Of a stretch of DNA of 64,000 nucleotides, positions 1-10,306 are shown piece by piece. A program made the position numbers and the translations under genes. The notes below the pieces were generated by a model that was not told where the DNA came from, searched no databases, and was given only the letters and a program-made list of their open reading frames with translations. The DNA comes from Rickettsiaceae bacterium (GTDB lineage: Bacteria > Pseudomonadota > Alphaproteobacteria > Rickettsiales > Rickettsiaceae), in NCBI GenBank assembly GCA_024236375.1, contig JACKKP010000003.1, positions 1-64,000 on the forward strand, written 5' to 3'. Positions within the stretch are counted from its first letter, which is position 1. Each line of letters begins with the position of its first letter.

Positions 1-1
1 G

Positions 2-1075
2 GCATTAATGCTTCCAACTTTCAGAGAAGAAAGAAAACAAACATATTCCCCTTTCATGCCAATTTGTCCTAAAACTGGTGATGTATTACAAGTACCTATT
101 GAAAAATCTAACCTTGCAACAGGAAGTATTTCTTACCGGGACCCAAATGATAATGAATTAATGACTGTGCCAGTCACGGGAGGGCATTGTAAATTACAAT
201 GGAAACCAGATTTTGGCATGAGATGGTGTGCTTTAGGTGTCGATTACGAAATGTACGGAAAAGACCATATGCCTAATGCATCAATATATAGTAAAATATG
301 TAATATTTTGGGAGGTGCAGAACCTGTACAATTTTTTTATGAGTTATTTTTAGATAAGGAAGGTGCGAAAATATCCAAATCCAAAGGCAATAGTATTAGT
401 GTAGAAGAATGGTTACATTATGCACCAAAAGAAAGTCTGAGTTTATTCATGTACCAATCACCTTCAAGAGCTAAAAGGTTATTTTTTGATGTGATACCAA
501 AATGTGTAGATGAATATTTGGCATTTAATAAAGCTTTTCATCAATCCACAGAACTTGAGAAGAAAATAGCAAACCCTGCTTATCATATTCACAACGCCGA
601 CGTCCCGGTTATCAATAATTATGATATTAGTTTCAGTTTGCTGCTAAATTTAGCATCTGTCTGTAACCCAGATAATAAAGATATATTATGGGCTTTTATT
701 TCACGTTACGCCCCCGCAGCAAACCGCGACACGGCTCCCTATCTAGATCATCTAGCAGAATTTTCGATTAATTACTACAATGATTTTATCAAAAAAACTA
801 AACAATATTTAGCACCTAATGAAAAGCAAAAATTAATACTGATCAAAATCGTAGATTTATTAGAAAAAACTGACGACAATGCTAGTGCTGAAAAAATCCA
901 AAACCAGATATATACAGTTGGAACCGAAGCAAATTACGAAAATTTACGCGACTTCTTCAAGGAGATATACCAAATTTTGTTAGGCCAAACTGAAGGCCCG
1001 CGTCTTGGCTCTTTCTTTAAACTTTATGGAATTAAAGACACTATCAAATTGATCAAAGAGAAGGTTAGCCTTTAG
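2..1075 (+). CDS. lysK: Lysyl-tRNA synthetase, class I (5' end outside window)
   Basis: This is the C-terminal part of a class I lysyl-tRNA synthetase, which charges tRNA-Lys in the cytoplasm. The frame is open to the left edge, so the true start and the HIGH motif lie outside; about 357 codons remain of roughly 520 usual for the family. The KMSKS-type loop reads KISKSKGN (about residues 120-127 of the visible part, near base 365-390), followed by the conserved [17 protein letters not shown] stretch and the all-helical anticodon-binding C-terminus. Class I LysRS is the form used by most alphaproteobacteria including Rickettsia, unlike the class II enzyme of E. coli. The next 270 bases hold no recognised gene, only AT-rich spacer before the TPR gene. 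Confidence 0.93.
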   Translation, partial: ALMLPTFREERKQTYSPFMPICPKTGDVLQVPIEKSNLATGSISYRDPNDNELMTVPVTGGHCKLQWKPDFGMRWCALGVDYEMYGKDHMPNASIYSKICNILGGAEPVQFFYELFLDKEGAKISKSKGNSISVEEWLHYAPKESLSLFMYQSPSRAKRLFFDVIPKCVDEYLAFNKAFHQSTELEKKIANPAYHIHNADVPVINNYDISFSLLLNLASVCNPDNKDILWAFISRYAPAANRDTAPYLDHLAEFSINYYNDFIKKTKQYLAPNEKQKLILIKIVDLLEKTDDNASAEKIQNQIYTVGTEANYENLRDFFKEIYQILLGQTEGPRLGSFFKLYGIKDTIKLIKEKVSL

Positions 1076-1349
1076 TCTCGTTATAATCATATACTGCCAA
1101 TAATATTAAGCAGTGCAAACAACTTTTGATTATAAAAGCACTATCGAAATACGTGTAGCGAGCAATTTATTATAACAAATAATATTTTAATTAATATTAA
1201 TACTTGCAACATCTAAAGATTAATGGTAATAAAGTTTTTATTATCTTAGTTGAAGTTTATTGTAATATATTTTTGGATCATTTCTATAGTTTAGATCTAA
1301 GACAAATTTTTATAAAACTTCTATAACCACAAGAAAAACACAAAATAAT

Positions 1350-1463
1350 ATGTCATCAAATATCAACATAAATGCAGAAAAACAACGATTAGAAGCATTG
1401 CGCTCTCAGCATTCAGGCGATCATCCAGATATTGCTCACTGTCTATATAATCTTGGAGTTTAG
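1350..1463 (+). pseudogene. 5' part of the TPR gene, cut off by an in-frame TAG
   Basis: An ATG at 1350 opens a frame that is the same frame as the long TPR protein starting at 1521. It encodes about 37 residues, including one TPR A-helix (DHPDIAHCLYNLGV), and then hits TAG at 1461-1463. After the stop the same frame continues without interruption (YKKQGQYEQAAEYSQQAVEM) into the ATG at 1521. The stop sits where the sister repeats have Ala, Ser or a similar residue in GVAY/GVSY. The original gene therefore probably ran 1350-3512 (720 codons counting the amber). Readthrough, a point mutation in a decaying gene, or a sequencing error are all possible. Confidence 0.7.
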
Positions 1464-1520
1464 TACAAAAAACAAGGCCAGTACGAACAAGCGGCAGAAT
1501 ATTCGCAACAAGCTGTAGAG

Positions 1521-3512
1521 ATGTATAAAACCTTACCTGAAGATAATCATAATTTAGAGATTGCTAAATGTATATTGTTGCTCGGAATTGCTTATGTTAA
1601 GCAAGGCAACAGCAAAGCAAAAGAAGGAGCAAAATATTTGCAGCAAGCTCTAGAAAAGTACAAAGCATTACCCGAAAACGATCAGAATAATCAAGATACT
1701 GCTAAATTTATATTGTGGTGCGGAATTGCTTATAGCCAGCAAGGCAAAGAAAAGGAAGCATTAGAATATTTGCAGCAAGCTCTGAAAATGTATAAAGCCT
1801 TACCCGAAAACAATGAGAATAATCAAGGTATTGCTTACTGTCTATATTCTCTGGGATTTGTTTATCGCCATCCGGTCCAAGTAGAAGCAATAGAATATTT
1901 GCAGCAAGCTCTGAAAATGTATAAAGCATTACCCGAAAACAATGAGAATAATCAAGATACTGCTAAATGTATATTGTGGCTTGGAATTAAGTATGCACAA
2001 CAAAATCAACACGAACAAGCAATAGAATATGCACAACAAGCTCTGACAATTTACAAAACCTTACCTCAAGACAATCAAAAAGGGTTTGCGCGTTGTCTAT
2101 TTTTACTTGGAATCCTTTATAGCCAGCAAGCAAAGTACGCAGAAGCAATAGAATATTTGCAGCAAGCTTTAGAAAAGTATAAAGCCTTACCCGAAAACAA
2201 TCAGAATAATCAAGATACTGCTCGCTGTCTACATTCTCTTGGAATAGCTTATCAAGAACAAGGAAAGTACGCAGAAGCAGTAGAATATTTGCAGCAAGCT
2301 CTAGAAAAGTATAAAGCCTTACCCGAAAACAATGAGAATAATCAAAATACTGCTTGCTGTCTACATAACCTCGGATTTGCTTATAGTAAGCAAGGAAAGT
2401 ACACAGAAGTAATAGAATATTCACAACAAGCCCTAGAAAAGTATCAAGCATTACCTGCAGACAATGAGAATAATCAAAATACTGCTCGCTGTCTACATAA
2501 CCTCGGAGTTGCTTATAATAAGCAAGGAAAGTACGCAGAAGCAGTAGAATATTTGCAGCAAGCTTCAGAAATGAGGCAAGCATTACATCAAGGCAGTCAT
2601 CTCGATGTTGTTCTATCTTTAGCTCATTTAGCAGGCGCTTATGCGAAGTTAGGTCAAGTAGAAGAAGGCTTAAAATATTGTGAGAAAGCTCTGGCAATGA
2701 CGCAAGAATTATATGGCAATAGTGCTGATATTGCACACTCCTTATTTAAGATAGGGTTATCTTATAGTGAATTAGGCAAAGCTAAGAAAAGTCTAGAATG
2801 TAATGAGAAAGCTCTGGCAATGTATCTAGCATTACATCAAGACAATCATCTTGATATTGCTCACTCTTTAAACAATCTAGGAGTATCTTATAGTAAATTA
2901 GGCGATAAAACCAAAGCATTGGAATTATATAAACAATCTTATTTTATGAAATATAAGTTGCTTGGACAAGATAATCCAGCTACACAACTAACAAAAAATA
3001 ACATTCTTGCGCTGGATCCTACTTTTTCTGGAATTAATGAAAATAGAACTACTATTTTAGTAAGAGGTGTATCAGATAAAGACATAATAGTGGTCAAAGA
3101 TTACATACAACAAAAGGTTTTGGATACAATATCTCACTTAGCAAGTAAGAATTGTTGGAGTTCAGGACTGTTCCTAAGTAAACCTACGTTTTTTGGAGAT
3201 TGGGGGATAAAAAGTCATTTATCTGAAGAATATTTGACAAAAGCTCTTGGTGAATTAGCTACTCCTGAAAATATCAAAATCGCTCAAATGCTTTGCTTTG
3301 AGGCTATATGTTTAGGTATAATGAGCAGAATCAACAGAGATAAGACCTGCATTGAGCAATTTGCTACATCTTACCCTGAGTTATTGAAAGAGATAATAGA
3401 AGAACATCCTGAATATATGATTGATGGTTCTATAGTCAAGTTATGTACAGATGATTCAGAAACTTTAACTCACTTACTTGGCAATAATTTTGATGAGTAT
3501 GCAGCAGCTTGA
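1521..3512 (+). CDS. Tetratricopeptide-repeat protein, kinesin-light-chain type repeats
   Basis: A 663-residue protein built from about eleven tandem 42-44-residue TPR units (residues 1 to about 480; typical unit LGIAYxxQGKYAEAxEYLQQALEKYKALPENN). A non-repeat C-terminal domain of about 170 residues (starting near LDPTFSGINENRT) matches nothing I recognise. Repeats 1-8 are nearly identical in DNA as well as protein, so they expanded recently; repeats 9-11 are more diverged. No signal peptide or membrane segment is visible. TPRs bind other proteins; TPR and ankyrin proteins of intracellular Rickettsiales are often host-directed, but nothing here proves secretion. The 1521 ATG is an internal codon of a longer frame from 1350 broken by TAG at 1461, so initiation here is uncertain. 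Confidence 0.75.
   Translation: MYKTLPEDNHNLEIAKCILLLGIAYVKQGNSKAKEGAKYLQQALEKYKALPENDQNNQDTAKFILWCGIAYSQQGKEKEALEYLQQALKMYKALPENNENNQGIAYCLYSLGFVYRHPVQVEAIEYLQQALKMYKALPENNENNQDTAKCILWLGIKYAQQNQHEQAIEYAQQALTIYKTLPQDNQKGFARCLFLLGILYSQQAKYAEAIEYLQQALEKYKALPENNQNNQDTARCLHSLGIAYQEQGKYAEAVEYLQQALEKYKALPENNENNQNTACCLHNLGFAYSKQGKYTEVIEYSQQALEKYQALPADNENNQNTARCLHNLGVAYNKQGKYAEAVEYLQQASEMRQALHQGSHLDVVLSLAHLAGAYAKLGQVEEGLKYCEKALAMTQELYGNSADIAHSLFKIGLSYSELGKAKKSLECNEKALAMYLALHQDNHLDIAHSLNNLGVSYSKLGDKTKALELYKQSYFMKYKLLGQDNPATQLTKNNILALDPTFSGINENRTTILVRGVSDKDIIVVKDYIQQKVLDTISHLASKNCWSSGLFLSKPTFFGDWGIKSHLSEEYLTKALGELATPENIKIAQMLCFEAICLGIMSRINRDKTCIEQFATSYPELLKEIIEEHPEYMIDGSIVKLCTDDSETLTHLLGNNFDEYAAA
1640..2580 (+). 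repeat. Tandem ~130-bp direct repeats inside the TPR gene
   Basis: The segment coding for TPR units 1-8 consists of tandem DNA repeats of about 126-132 bp, with long identical stretches (for example aatatttgcagcaagctct and cattacccgaaaacaatgag recur several times). The high nucleotide identity suggests unequal recombination and makes the copy number liable to vary or to be misassembled. Confidence 0.8.
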
Positions 3513-3518
3513 GATATA

Positions 3519-3761
3519 ACTACCTATCTTTGAAGAGTTGTTTTTTGAAAAGAGGCTTAAAAAATAAAACCATCCCATTTGTCTTCCCGTGGCTCTGACC
3601 ACAGGACCCAAGCGGCTTTTAGGCAAAGTGTTTCGACTAAAAGGTGGGTATCGCTATTAGAGTAGCGGTAAGACAGAAGCTAGAGATGATTACCCTGGCT
3701 AACTCTCACTTTGCTCTCCCTATTTTTCCTCTGCAAATCCAATTCTTCAAAGATAGGTAGT
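3519..3761. repeat. 243-bp element with 22-bp terminal inverted repeats and internal hairpins
   Basis: Bases 3519-3540 and 3740-3761 are inverted copies with 21 of 22 matches (core acctatctttgaag). The enclosed ~200 bp is visibly richer in GC than its surroundings and carries three further stem-loops: 3587-3592 with 3599-3605 (one bulge), 3616-3622 with 3637-3643 (7 bp perfect), and 3649-3656 with 3663-3670 (8 bp, one G.T). No reading frame of note is present. It fills the convergent gap between the TPR gene and the MFS gene. It could be a miniature inverted-repeat (MITE-like) element, or a structured RNA closed by the 22-bp stem. No clear target duplication is seen. Confidence 0.7.
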
Positions 3762-3764
3762 ATG

Positions 3765-4913
3765 TTACAAAACCCTTCTCATCTTCATGTATAGCGCCAG
3801 GGCTAGTGTGACTAAGCTTGCACTACCACTCAAAATAAAAACATAGTCAAAAGATATCTGTGCTAAATATCCACATAACATTGAAGAAATAAAGACACTA
3901 ATTCCGCTAATAATCGAATATACACCAACAATAGTACCATAATATGATGGATTCGCTCTGTTAAATAACATTGCAATAAAAGTAATTTGTGCGCCCGCCC
4001 TTTGTATCCCCCAACAAATTAAACCTGATAATGCAAAAATATAAGAAACTGAGTCTGTGTTTAAGAATATTATATTGAAAAATAATAAAGCAAATATTGT
4101 AACAAAAAGTGCCTTATATTCCATTTTCATATCAATTAATTTGCCTATAATAGGAGAAATGATAATCATTGCCATATTAAAAAAAGAAATAGTCGCTAAA
4201 TAAAACCATTCAGGGAACCCCCTGCTTTTTAAATAGAGCATGATTACTCCGTCGTTAAAACGGCCTAAAAAAAATATAAATCCCAGTAGTAAAATTGGAT
4301 ATATATTGTAACAGATTGAGATGAGTTCTCTAAAATTTGCTATATCTATCTTATTATTTATTTGTCCTCTTCTATCAGATTTAACGCCAAAGGAGATAAA
4401 CAGCGCGATCAAACTCATTAAGCACGTAAATGCTATAATATATGAGATATTCTCACTCAATGTTCCAACAAGATAGGTATAATAGCTGATTAATATAGGA
4501 CCTATTATACAGCCTAACGTTTTAGTCACAGTCAACAGCCCCAAGGACAATCCCTTATTAGGGCTATTATTCCCCACATAAGCATCACGCGATACGGCAA
4601 ATATTCCATTAGTCGCTCGTTCAATTGTTTTTGATAAAATCAGAGTAAAACTATTTGGGATAAATAAAACCAGTTTCGATAGAAATGCCAATAATGCAGA
4701 GATGATAAAAATAATTTTTTTATCTTTAATTTTATCAAAAATACGACCAGTCACGAGGCGTAAAATATTAGATAATAATTCATTACTACCTTCAATAATC
4801 CCTAAAAATAATAATGATAAACCTAAATTTTCTGTTACAAGCAAAGGCAAAAAAGCCATACCCATAGCTGTTGCAATTGCCAAAAAGAAATTCATTAAAT
4901 ATATTTGTATCAT
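3765..4913 (-). CDS. Major facilitator superfamily transporter
   Basis: A 382-residue polytopic inner-membrane protein with about twelve hydrophobic segments. The loop between helices 2 and 3 reads GRIFDKIKDKK, a form of the MFS motif GxxxDRxGRR/K. The protein also has the R-DAYVG stretch in the first half and a short basic central loop (KSDRRGQINNK) dividing two six-helix halves. It should be a secondary transporter driven by an ion gradient; the substrate cannot be inferred. It starts at the ATG ending at 4913, with AT-rich spacer upstream. Its stop codon lies only 4 bp from the inverted-repeat element, so that element sits at the 3' ends of two converging genes. The similar length and topology also fit a drug or sugar exporter. 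Confidence 0.8.
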   Translation of the reverse strand: MIQIYLMNFFLAIATAMGMAFLPLLVTENLGLSLLFLGIIEGSNELLSNILRLVTGRIFDKIKDKKIIFIISALLAFLSKLVLFIPNSFTLILSKTIERATNGIFAVSRDAYVGNNSPNKGLSLGLLTVTKTLGCIIGPILISYYTYLVGTLSENISYIIAFTCLMSLIALFISFGVKSDRRGQINNKIDIANFRELISICYNIYPILLLGFIFFLGRFNDGVIMLYLKSRGFPEWFYLATISFFNMAMIIISPIIGKLIDMKMEYKALFVTIFALLFFNIIFLNTDSVSYIFALSGLICWGIQRAGAQITFIAMLFNRANPSYYGTIVGVYSIISGISVFISSMLCGYLAQISFDYVFILSGSASLVTLALALYMKMRRVL

Positions 4914-5072
4914 ATGATTTAGTATACAATATTACTATTAAGAAATAAGTTTTACCGCAAATATAATGATATAATTCTGGTAAGGTAATTTAGCATCATC
5001 GTCCTTGAATTTTGTCTTATAATCTATTATTGTTGCTTGGAAATAATAAGCTCTTGGACCGAAAATCTGAAT

Positions 5073-6110
5073 ATGTTACAACAAATTGTACAAAAAGTCA
5101 CGATAGAATTAGAAAAAGCAAAAGATTTAAATGATCTTCAACAAGTTAGAATTGAATTCCTAGGTAAATCTAGCTTATTAAATCAGGAGATGCGTAAACT
5201 TGCTTCCCTCTCTCCCGACGAAAGAAAAGCAGTAGGAGCACAAATTAATTTAGTTAAACAACAATTAGAGAATTTGATTGCCGAAACAACCAAAAATCTT
5301 GCACAAGCTGATTTAGAACGACGTTTTAAAGATGAAAAATTAGACTTATCAATTCCTGCTCGTAGTAGAAGATCTGGTAGCATTCATCCAACAACACAAG
5401 TAATGGAAGAACTAGTGCAGATTTTTGCAAAATATGGTTTTTCTATAAGAAATGGTCCAGATATTGAAGATGATTGGTATAATTTTACTGCTTTAAATAT
5501 TGACGAAAACCACCCTGCACGCCAGATGCATGATACATTTTACTTAAATAGTGCTAATAATACAAAGCTGCTGCGTACTCATACCTCTCCCATTCAAATA
5601 CGCACTATGCAAAATGAGAAGCCACCTTATTATTTTATTGCACCAGGGAGGACGTATAGATGTGATTCTGATTTAACTCATACCCCGATGTTTCACCAGA
5701 TTGAAGGGTTAGTAATAGATAAAAACATTCACATGGGTCACCTCAAATATATCATCACTGATTTTATCAATATATTTTTTGAGCAATCTGATATAGAAGT
5801 ACGCTTCAGACCAAGTTTCTTTCCATTTACTGAACCTTCTGCTGAAGTAGATATTAAAATGAATACACAAGATGCCTGGCTAGAAGTACTTGGATGCGGA
5901 ATGGTACACCCAAATATCTTATTAAATGTTGGAATCGACCCTAATGAATATCAAGGATTTGCATTTGGCCTAGGTGTCGAACGTTTTGCAATGCTTAAAT
6001 ATAACATTAAAGATTTAAGACAATTTTTTGAAGGAGATTTGCGCTGGTTAAAACACTATAACTTTGAAAATCTTGATATACCTACTCTGATGGGAGGACT
6101 AACGAAATGA
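5073..6110 (+). CDS. pheS: Phenylalanyl-tRNA synthetase alpha subunit
   Basis: Catalytic alpha chain of the alpha2-beta2 phenylalanyl-tRNA synthetase (class II). The N-terminal coiled coil (about residues 1-90) is followed by the catalytic domain, with motif 2 around [23 protein letters not shown], the [15 protein letters not shown] segment and motif 3 [15 protein letters not shown] place the start at the ATG at 5073 (345 residues), which aligns with the usual N-terminus; an upstream in-frame TTG at 5037 would add 12 residues but has no ribosome-binding site. The stop codon overlaps the pheT start by 4 bp, so the two are translationally coupled. Confidence 0.95.
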   Translation: MLQQIVQKVTIELEKAKDLNDLQQVRIEFLGKSSLLNQEMRKLASLSPDERKAVGAQINLVKQQLENLIAETTKNLAQADLERRFKDEKLDLSIPARSRRSGSIHPTTQVMEELVQIFAKYGFSIRNGPDIEDDWYNFTALNIDENHPARQMHDTFYLNSANNTKLLRTHTSPIQIRTMQNEKPPYYFIAPGRTYRCDSDLTHTPMFHQIEGLVIDKNIHMGHLKYIITDFINIFFEQSDIEVRFRPSFFPFTEPSAEVDIKMNTQDAWLEVLGCGMVHPNILLNVGIDPNEYQGFAFGLGVERFAMLKYNIKDLRQFFEGDLRWLKHYNFENLDIPTLMGGLTK

Positions 6111-8494
6111 AATTTACTTTATCTTGGCTGAAGCAATTTTTAGATACAGAATATTCTGCTCAAGCAATAGCTGATAAATTGACAATGATAGGTCTCGAGG
6201 TAGAAGAATTAATAGACAGAGCTGCTTTATTAGATCAGTTTGAAGTGGCAGAAATTATAACAACGTCGCCGCATCCAGCTTCACAAAAATTGCAAATATG
6301 TTCTGTAAAGACAGCGTCAGAAATTTTACAAATTATTTGCGGCGCTAGTAACGCTAGAGCTGGAATTAAAGTAGTATTAGCTAAAATCAACACAGTGATC
6401 CCCACTGGCAATTTTACGATAAAAAAAGCTAAAATTTGTGGCATAGAAAGCCATGGTATGTTATGTGCTTTTGAAGAACTTGGTCTTAAACACGATGGAG
6501 ATGGAATTATTGAATTACCAAATCATGCAATTATCGGAGATAAAATTGCACGATATTTAGGTATAGATGATATTATATTTCATATCAATGTTACCCCAAA
6601 TAGAGCTGATGCACTCGGTGTATATGGCATCGCACGTGACCTAGCAGCAGCTGGTTTAGGTACTTTAAAATCGCTGGATATACCGGTAATAAAATCCTCA
6701 TATAATAGTGATTATAGTTTAACAATAGAAAATCAATCTTTATGTCCTCTCTTTGCTATACGTCAAATTAAAAATATTAAAAACCAAAGTTCACCCGATT
6801 ATTTACAAAAATTATTGAAGAATATTGGCATAGCTCCTGTTAATTTGCCAGTTGACGTTACAAATTATATTTCATATAGCTTTGGACAACCGTTACATGT
6901 ATATAATGCAAATAAAATAAAAGATGGTTTGGTTGTAGGCCTAGTAGAAAATGCTGCTAGCTTTCAAGGTCTAAACGAACAATTATATGATTTACCACAA
7001 AATTCTCTTATAATCACCGATCACTCAGGATCTGTGCAATGTTTAGCCGGCATTTTAGGGGCAAATCACAGCGCTTGTGACCTCAATAGCACAAATATAT
7101 TATTAGAAGCTGCTATATTCGATCCTGTAACTATTTCACAAACCGGACGTATGCTTAATATCATCACCGATTCACGTTATAGATTTGAAAGACATGTGGA
7201 TCAAGAATTTTGTTTTAAAGCATTGGATATTGCCACACAAATGATTCTGGATATATGCGGGGGTGAAGCATCTGATCTATTACATGTTGGTAACCCCTCT
7301 GCTCAATCGCAACATAAAATAAAATTTGCACCTGAGTTTTTGTTATCTAAATCTGGTATAAAATTGGATGAAGAACAAATCATCACGATTCTAAGTAAAT
7401 TAGGTTTTACAGCTACCAAAAGTGATAATTACTTATATTTTAATATACCTTCCTGGCGTCATGATATTAATATTGCCGAAGACTTAGTAGAAGAAATATT
7501 GCGCATTTATGGATATGATAATATCCCAGTCACTCAACTACAAACTACAATTAAACCAAGAATTATTTCACAAGATTACAAAAGAATTAGCCTTATAAAA
7601 AGAATATTAGCTACATTAGGATATGATGAAGTGATCACCTGGTCTTTTACTAATAGTAAGAAATTAGAGTTTTTTAGCGAATTAAAAGATGAGTTGTTTC
7701 TAAAAAATCCGATTAGCTCAGAGCTAAATTATATGCGTCCTTCTATTTTGCCAAATGTACTGAATATTTGCACAAATAATCTTAATAGATCTCTGAGTAA
7801 TCTATCCTTGTTCGAGGTAGGCCCAATTTTTAAAGATACAAGTACTAGAGTAGTCAATAATGTTTGCGGAATAAGAATAGGTACAGAATTTCCTGTTACA
7901 CCACATGGTAATAGAGAGTTTGATGTATTTGATATCAAAGCAGATATCGCAACTATATTACAATATTGTGGTCAAGATATAAATAAATGCAAGATCAGTT
8001 CTTCACAATTACCATCATATTATCACCCTACTCGTTCTGCTTCAATTAGTTTGGGAAAAGAATTACTTGGGTATTTTGGTCAAATTCATCCTTCTATTGC
8101 ACAAGAATTTGGTATTAAAGCTAATATTTTAGCATTTGAATTATTTATTGAAGCTATTCCAGTAAAGAAGAGTAAATTTGGTAAGCGTAATGATTATGAA
8201 GTATCACAATTCCAACCTATAGTGAGAGATTACTCGTTTATAGTAGAAAAAGATTTAGAAGTTGGTAAGTTATTGAGTTTAATAAAAAATATTGATAAGA
8301 ATTTAATTAGGAACGTTGAGTTATTTGATATATATACTGGTAATAATGTAGAGAACACTAAAAAATCTGTAGCAATTTCAGTGCATATTCAAGCTCAATT
8401 TAAGACTTTAACTTCAGAAGAAATAGAAACTATCAACAATAAAATATTAAAAGCAGCGCAGGAACATTTAGGAGCTATTTTACGCGAACATTAA
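6107..8494 (+). CDS. pheT: Phenylalanyl-tRNA synthetase beta subunit
   Basis: Beta subunit of PheRS, 795 residues, the usual bacterial length. Domains in order are: N-terminal tRNA-binding (EMAP/OB) domain about residues 40-150 with the [16 protein letters not shown] segment; B3/B4 editing domain about 210-390; B5 domain about 400-470; catalytic-like core; and C-terminal ferredoxin-fold anticodon-binding domain ([15 protein letters not shown] onward, to residue 795). It overlaps pheS by ATGA, forming a two-gene operon. The 200 bp downstream contain no gene and end in a hairpin shared with the converging rpiB. Confidence 0.96.
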   Translation: MKFTLSWLKQFLDTEYSAQAIADKLTMIGLEVEELIDRAALLDQFEVAEIITTSPHPASQKLQICSVKTASEILQIICGASNARAGIKVVLAKINTVIPTGNFTIKKAKICGIESHGMLCAFEELGLKHDGDGIIELPNHAIIGDKIARYLGIDDIIFHINVTPNRADALGVYGIARDLAAAGLGTLKSLDIPVIKSSYNSDYSLTIENQSLCPLFAIRQIKNIKNQSSPDYLQKLLKNIGIAPVNLPVDVTNYISYSFGQPLHVYNANKIKDGLVVGLVENAASFQGLNEQLYDLPQNSLIITDHSGSVQCLAGILGANHSACDLNSTNILLEAAIFDPVTISQTGRMLNIITDSRYRFERHVDQEFCFKALDIATQMILDICGGEASDLLHVGNPSAQSQHKIKFAPEFLLSKSGIKLDEEQIITILSKLGFTATKSDNYLYFNIPSWRHDINIAEDLVEEILRIYGYDNIPVTQLQTTIKPRIISQDYKRISLIKRILATLGYDEVITWSFTNSKKLEFFSELKDELFLKNPISSELNYMRPSILPNVLNICTNNLNRSLSNLSLFEVGPIFKDTSTRVVNNVCGIRIGTEFPVTPHGNREFDVFDIKADIATILQYCGQDINKCKISSSQLPSYYHPTRSASISLGKELLGYFGQIHPSIAQEFGIKANILAFELFIEAIPVKKSKFGKRNDYEVSQFQPIVRDYSFIVEKDLEVGKLLSLIKNIDKNLIRNVELFDIYTGNNVENTKKSVAISVHIQAQFKTLTSEEIETINNKILKAAQEHLGAILREH

Positions 8495-8671
8495 TTGTCT
8501 CTACTATTATTGTACCATTCGAAATCCATAGAATAGTTTTATAGTAAATTAGTTTGATTAAGGGGGCAATAAATCAATCAATAGATATGTCTAGTTCTTG
8601 ATCATTAAAACTTATCAACATTCTAAGATCAATTAATTAATTGATACTGCAAGTAGGGCGCAGGAGAGTGT

Positions 8672-8708
8672 AATTTAATAATATATAACAGAAATATATT
8701 ATTAAATT
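8672..8708. terminator. Inverted repeat between converging pheT and rpiB
   Basis: A perfect 15-bp inverted repeat, 8672-8686 against 8694-8708 with a 7-base loop, made almost only of A and T. The right arm runs over the rpiB stop codon (8702-8704) into its last codons. Position at the meeting point of two converging genes suggests a bidirectional transcription terminator; the lack of GC pairs makes it weak. Confidence 0.45.
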
Positions 8709-9127
8709 TTAGCAATACGGCTCAAATGTCTTCCTCTTTCAAAATCAGTATTTAAGAATATTTCTACCATTTTTAAGGCAACCTCGTCTTCTTGCAATTT
8801 ACTTCCTAATACTAATACATTAGCATCATTATGTTTACGAGCACGTTCTGCCATAAATTCATTACAACATAATGCTGCCCTAATTGCGCTACTTCTATTG
8901 GCAGCTATGGACATGCCAATTCCTGTACCACAAATTAAAATTCCTATCTTCACTCTTTCTTCAATAATTTCTTCAATTAAAAAATGTGCATAATCTGGAT
9001 AATCTACTCTTTCATCATTATCAGAGCCCAAATTTATTATCTCTATATTATATTTTGATTTTAATAACTCAGCTATTTTATTTTTTAATCGTACACCAGC
9101 GTGGTCATTAGCTATTGCTATTTGCAT
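8702..9127 (-). CDS. rpiB: Ribose-5-phosphate isomerase B
   Basis: RpiB/LacAB-family isomerase that interconverts ribose 5-phosphate and ribulose 5-phosphate in the cytoplasm. At 141 residues it matches the family. Signature residues visible: N-terminal IANDHAG with the Asp-His pair, DYPDYA, the catalytic cysteine in ILICGTGIGMSIAANR, and HNDANVLVLG. The product would feed prs (48584), which makes PRPP from ribose 5-phosphate. It converges on pheT with a hairpin at the junction. Confidence 0.95.
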   Translation of the reverse strand: MQIAIANDHAGVRLKNKIAELLKSKYNIEIINLGSDNDERVDYPDYAHFLIEEIIEERVKIGILICGTGIGMSIAANRSSAIRAALCCNEFMAERARKHNDANVLVLGSKLQEDEVALKMVEIFLNTDFERGRHLSRIAKI

Positions 9128-9200
9128 ATATAGAGATTTTCTTTTATTATATTTTGTAGTTTCTAGATATTATCAGAAGTAATTTTATAAGACAAATATA

Positions 9201-10031
9201 ATGATACAGTTTTTAGCGTTATGTACTATTTTTACTCTTACTGCATGTAGCGTCAGTAAGCAAACAGCCCCTATTGAATATCACCATAGTCATAAATCTA
9301 TGATCAGTGAGTTTAGTCAATCACAACAAACTTATCAAGGTCAAGTCATAGATTATGATGATAATATAATAAAATCTTCAGATACTCTTAATGTTACTTC
9401 AGCAAATCTAAAACAAAAAATTATTTATCATGAAGTTAAATTAGAAGAAACAATAGAGGATATAGCAGAACAATATGGTCAGTCTGTCTCAGATGTTGCG
9501 AAGTTAAATAATATCGAACCACCTTATGATATAAGTGAATATCAGATTTTAAAGCTTTATGATAAATCTCAAGTGATACAAGAAAATGATCTACCAGAAG
9601 TAATCAATCTAAACCATACAAGTGATTCCTCTGATCAAAATAATATAAATAAAAAAACAGAATTTGTTCAACCGGTGCAAGGACAAATTATAAGCAAATT
9701 TGGCGATAAAACAGAACTTGGACATAATAAAGGTATTAATATTGCAGCGCTGGAAGGTACTGAGGTTGTAGCCAGCAAAGCAGGAAAAGTTGTATATTCT
9801 AATTATGATGCGACTTATGGAAATTTAGTTATCATTAAATTAGATCAGAGCAATATGTTTCTTACTTATGCACATCTAAAAAGTACCGAATTAGGTATAG
9901 GTGACCATGTATCTCAAGGAGAAATTATAGGATTTGTAGGAAAGACGGGCAAAGTTTCTTCACCGCAGTTACATTTTGGTATTCGAGACGGCAAAACGCC
10001 TAAAAATCCTATAGATTATATTAAATATTAA
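9201..10031 (+). CDS. nlpD: NlpD/EnvC-like LysM-M23 lipoprotein, degenerate peptidase
   Basis: A 276-residue lipoprotein: hydrophobic signal with lipobox LTAC (Cys16), a LysM peptidoglycan-binding domain (about residues 75-118), a polar linker, and a C-terminal M23/LytM domain (about 155-275). Active M23 enzymes bind zinc through HxxxD and HxH. Here the first motif reads NKGIN and the second QLHF, so two histidines and the aspartate are missing. E. coli NlpD has the same kind of losses and works as an activator of the amidase AmiC at division, not as a hydrolase. By family knowledge this protein should help daughter-cell separation. Confidence 0.88.
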   Translation: MIQFLALCTIFTLTACSVSKQTAPIEYHHSHKSMISEFSQSQQTYQGQVIDYDDNIIKSSDTLNVTSANLKQKIIYHEVKLEETIEDIAEQYGQSVSDVAKLNNIEPPYDISEYQILKLYDKSQVIQENDLPEVINLNHTSDSSDQNNINKKTEFVQPVQGQIISKFGDKTELGHNKGINIAALEGTEVVASKAGKVVYSNYDATYGNLVIIKLDQSNMFLTYAHLKSTELGIGDHVSQGEIIGFVGKTGKVSSPQLHFGIRDGKTPKNPIDYIKY

Positions 10032-10306
10032 GGTTTTGTTCTAATAATTTTCACTAAACTTTTCTTACTATATTCAAGATTGATTGTTATGTATAGTAAG
10101 TTTTATTAATTTTTAGTAATATTCTTACCCAAAATAATGATGAGGCAGATTTTCAGACATGTAATCCTGATAAACATCTGATATACTAATTTAATAATAT
10201 AAATAATTACCAAAAATCAAACATAACTTTATAATTTGTATTGATACAATGTAATAATTTGTTTACAATAGATAATTATAACAATAATTCATAAATATAT
10301 TAAATT

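Noticed and set aside
1987..2736. A 249-codon minus-strand frame across the TPR repeats
   Set aside because: A shadow created by the tandem DNA repeats; it encodes repeated LLANILLLLRTFL and has no independent start context.
3573..3735. RNase P RNA, tmRNA or SRP RNA inside the inverted-repeat element
   Set aside because: An ACAGAA at 3673 and a tttcgac at 3631 recalled RNase P and tmRNA, but the partner conserved segments (GAGGAAAGUC, tag reading frame with CCA end, SRP GGAA tetraloop domain) are absent.
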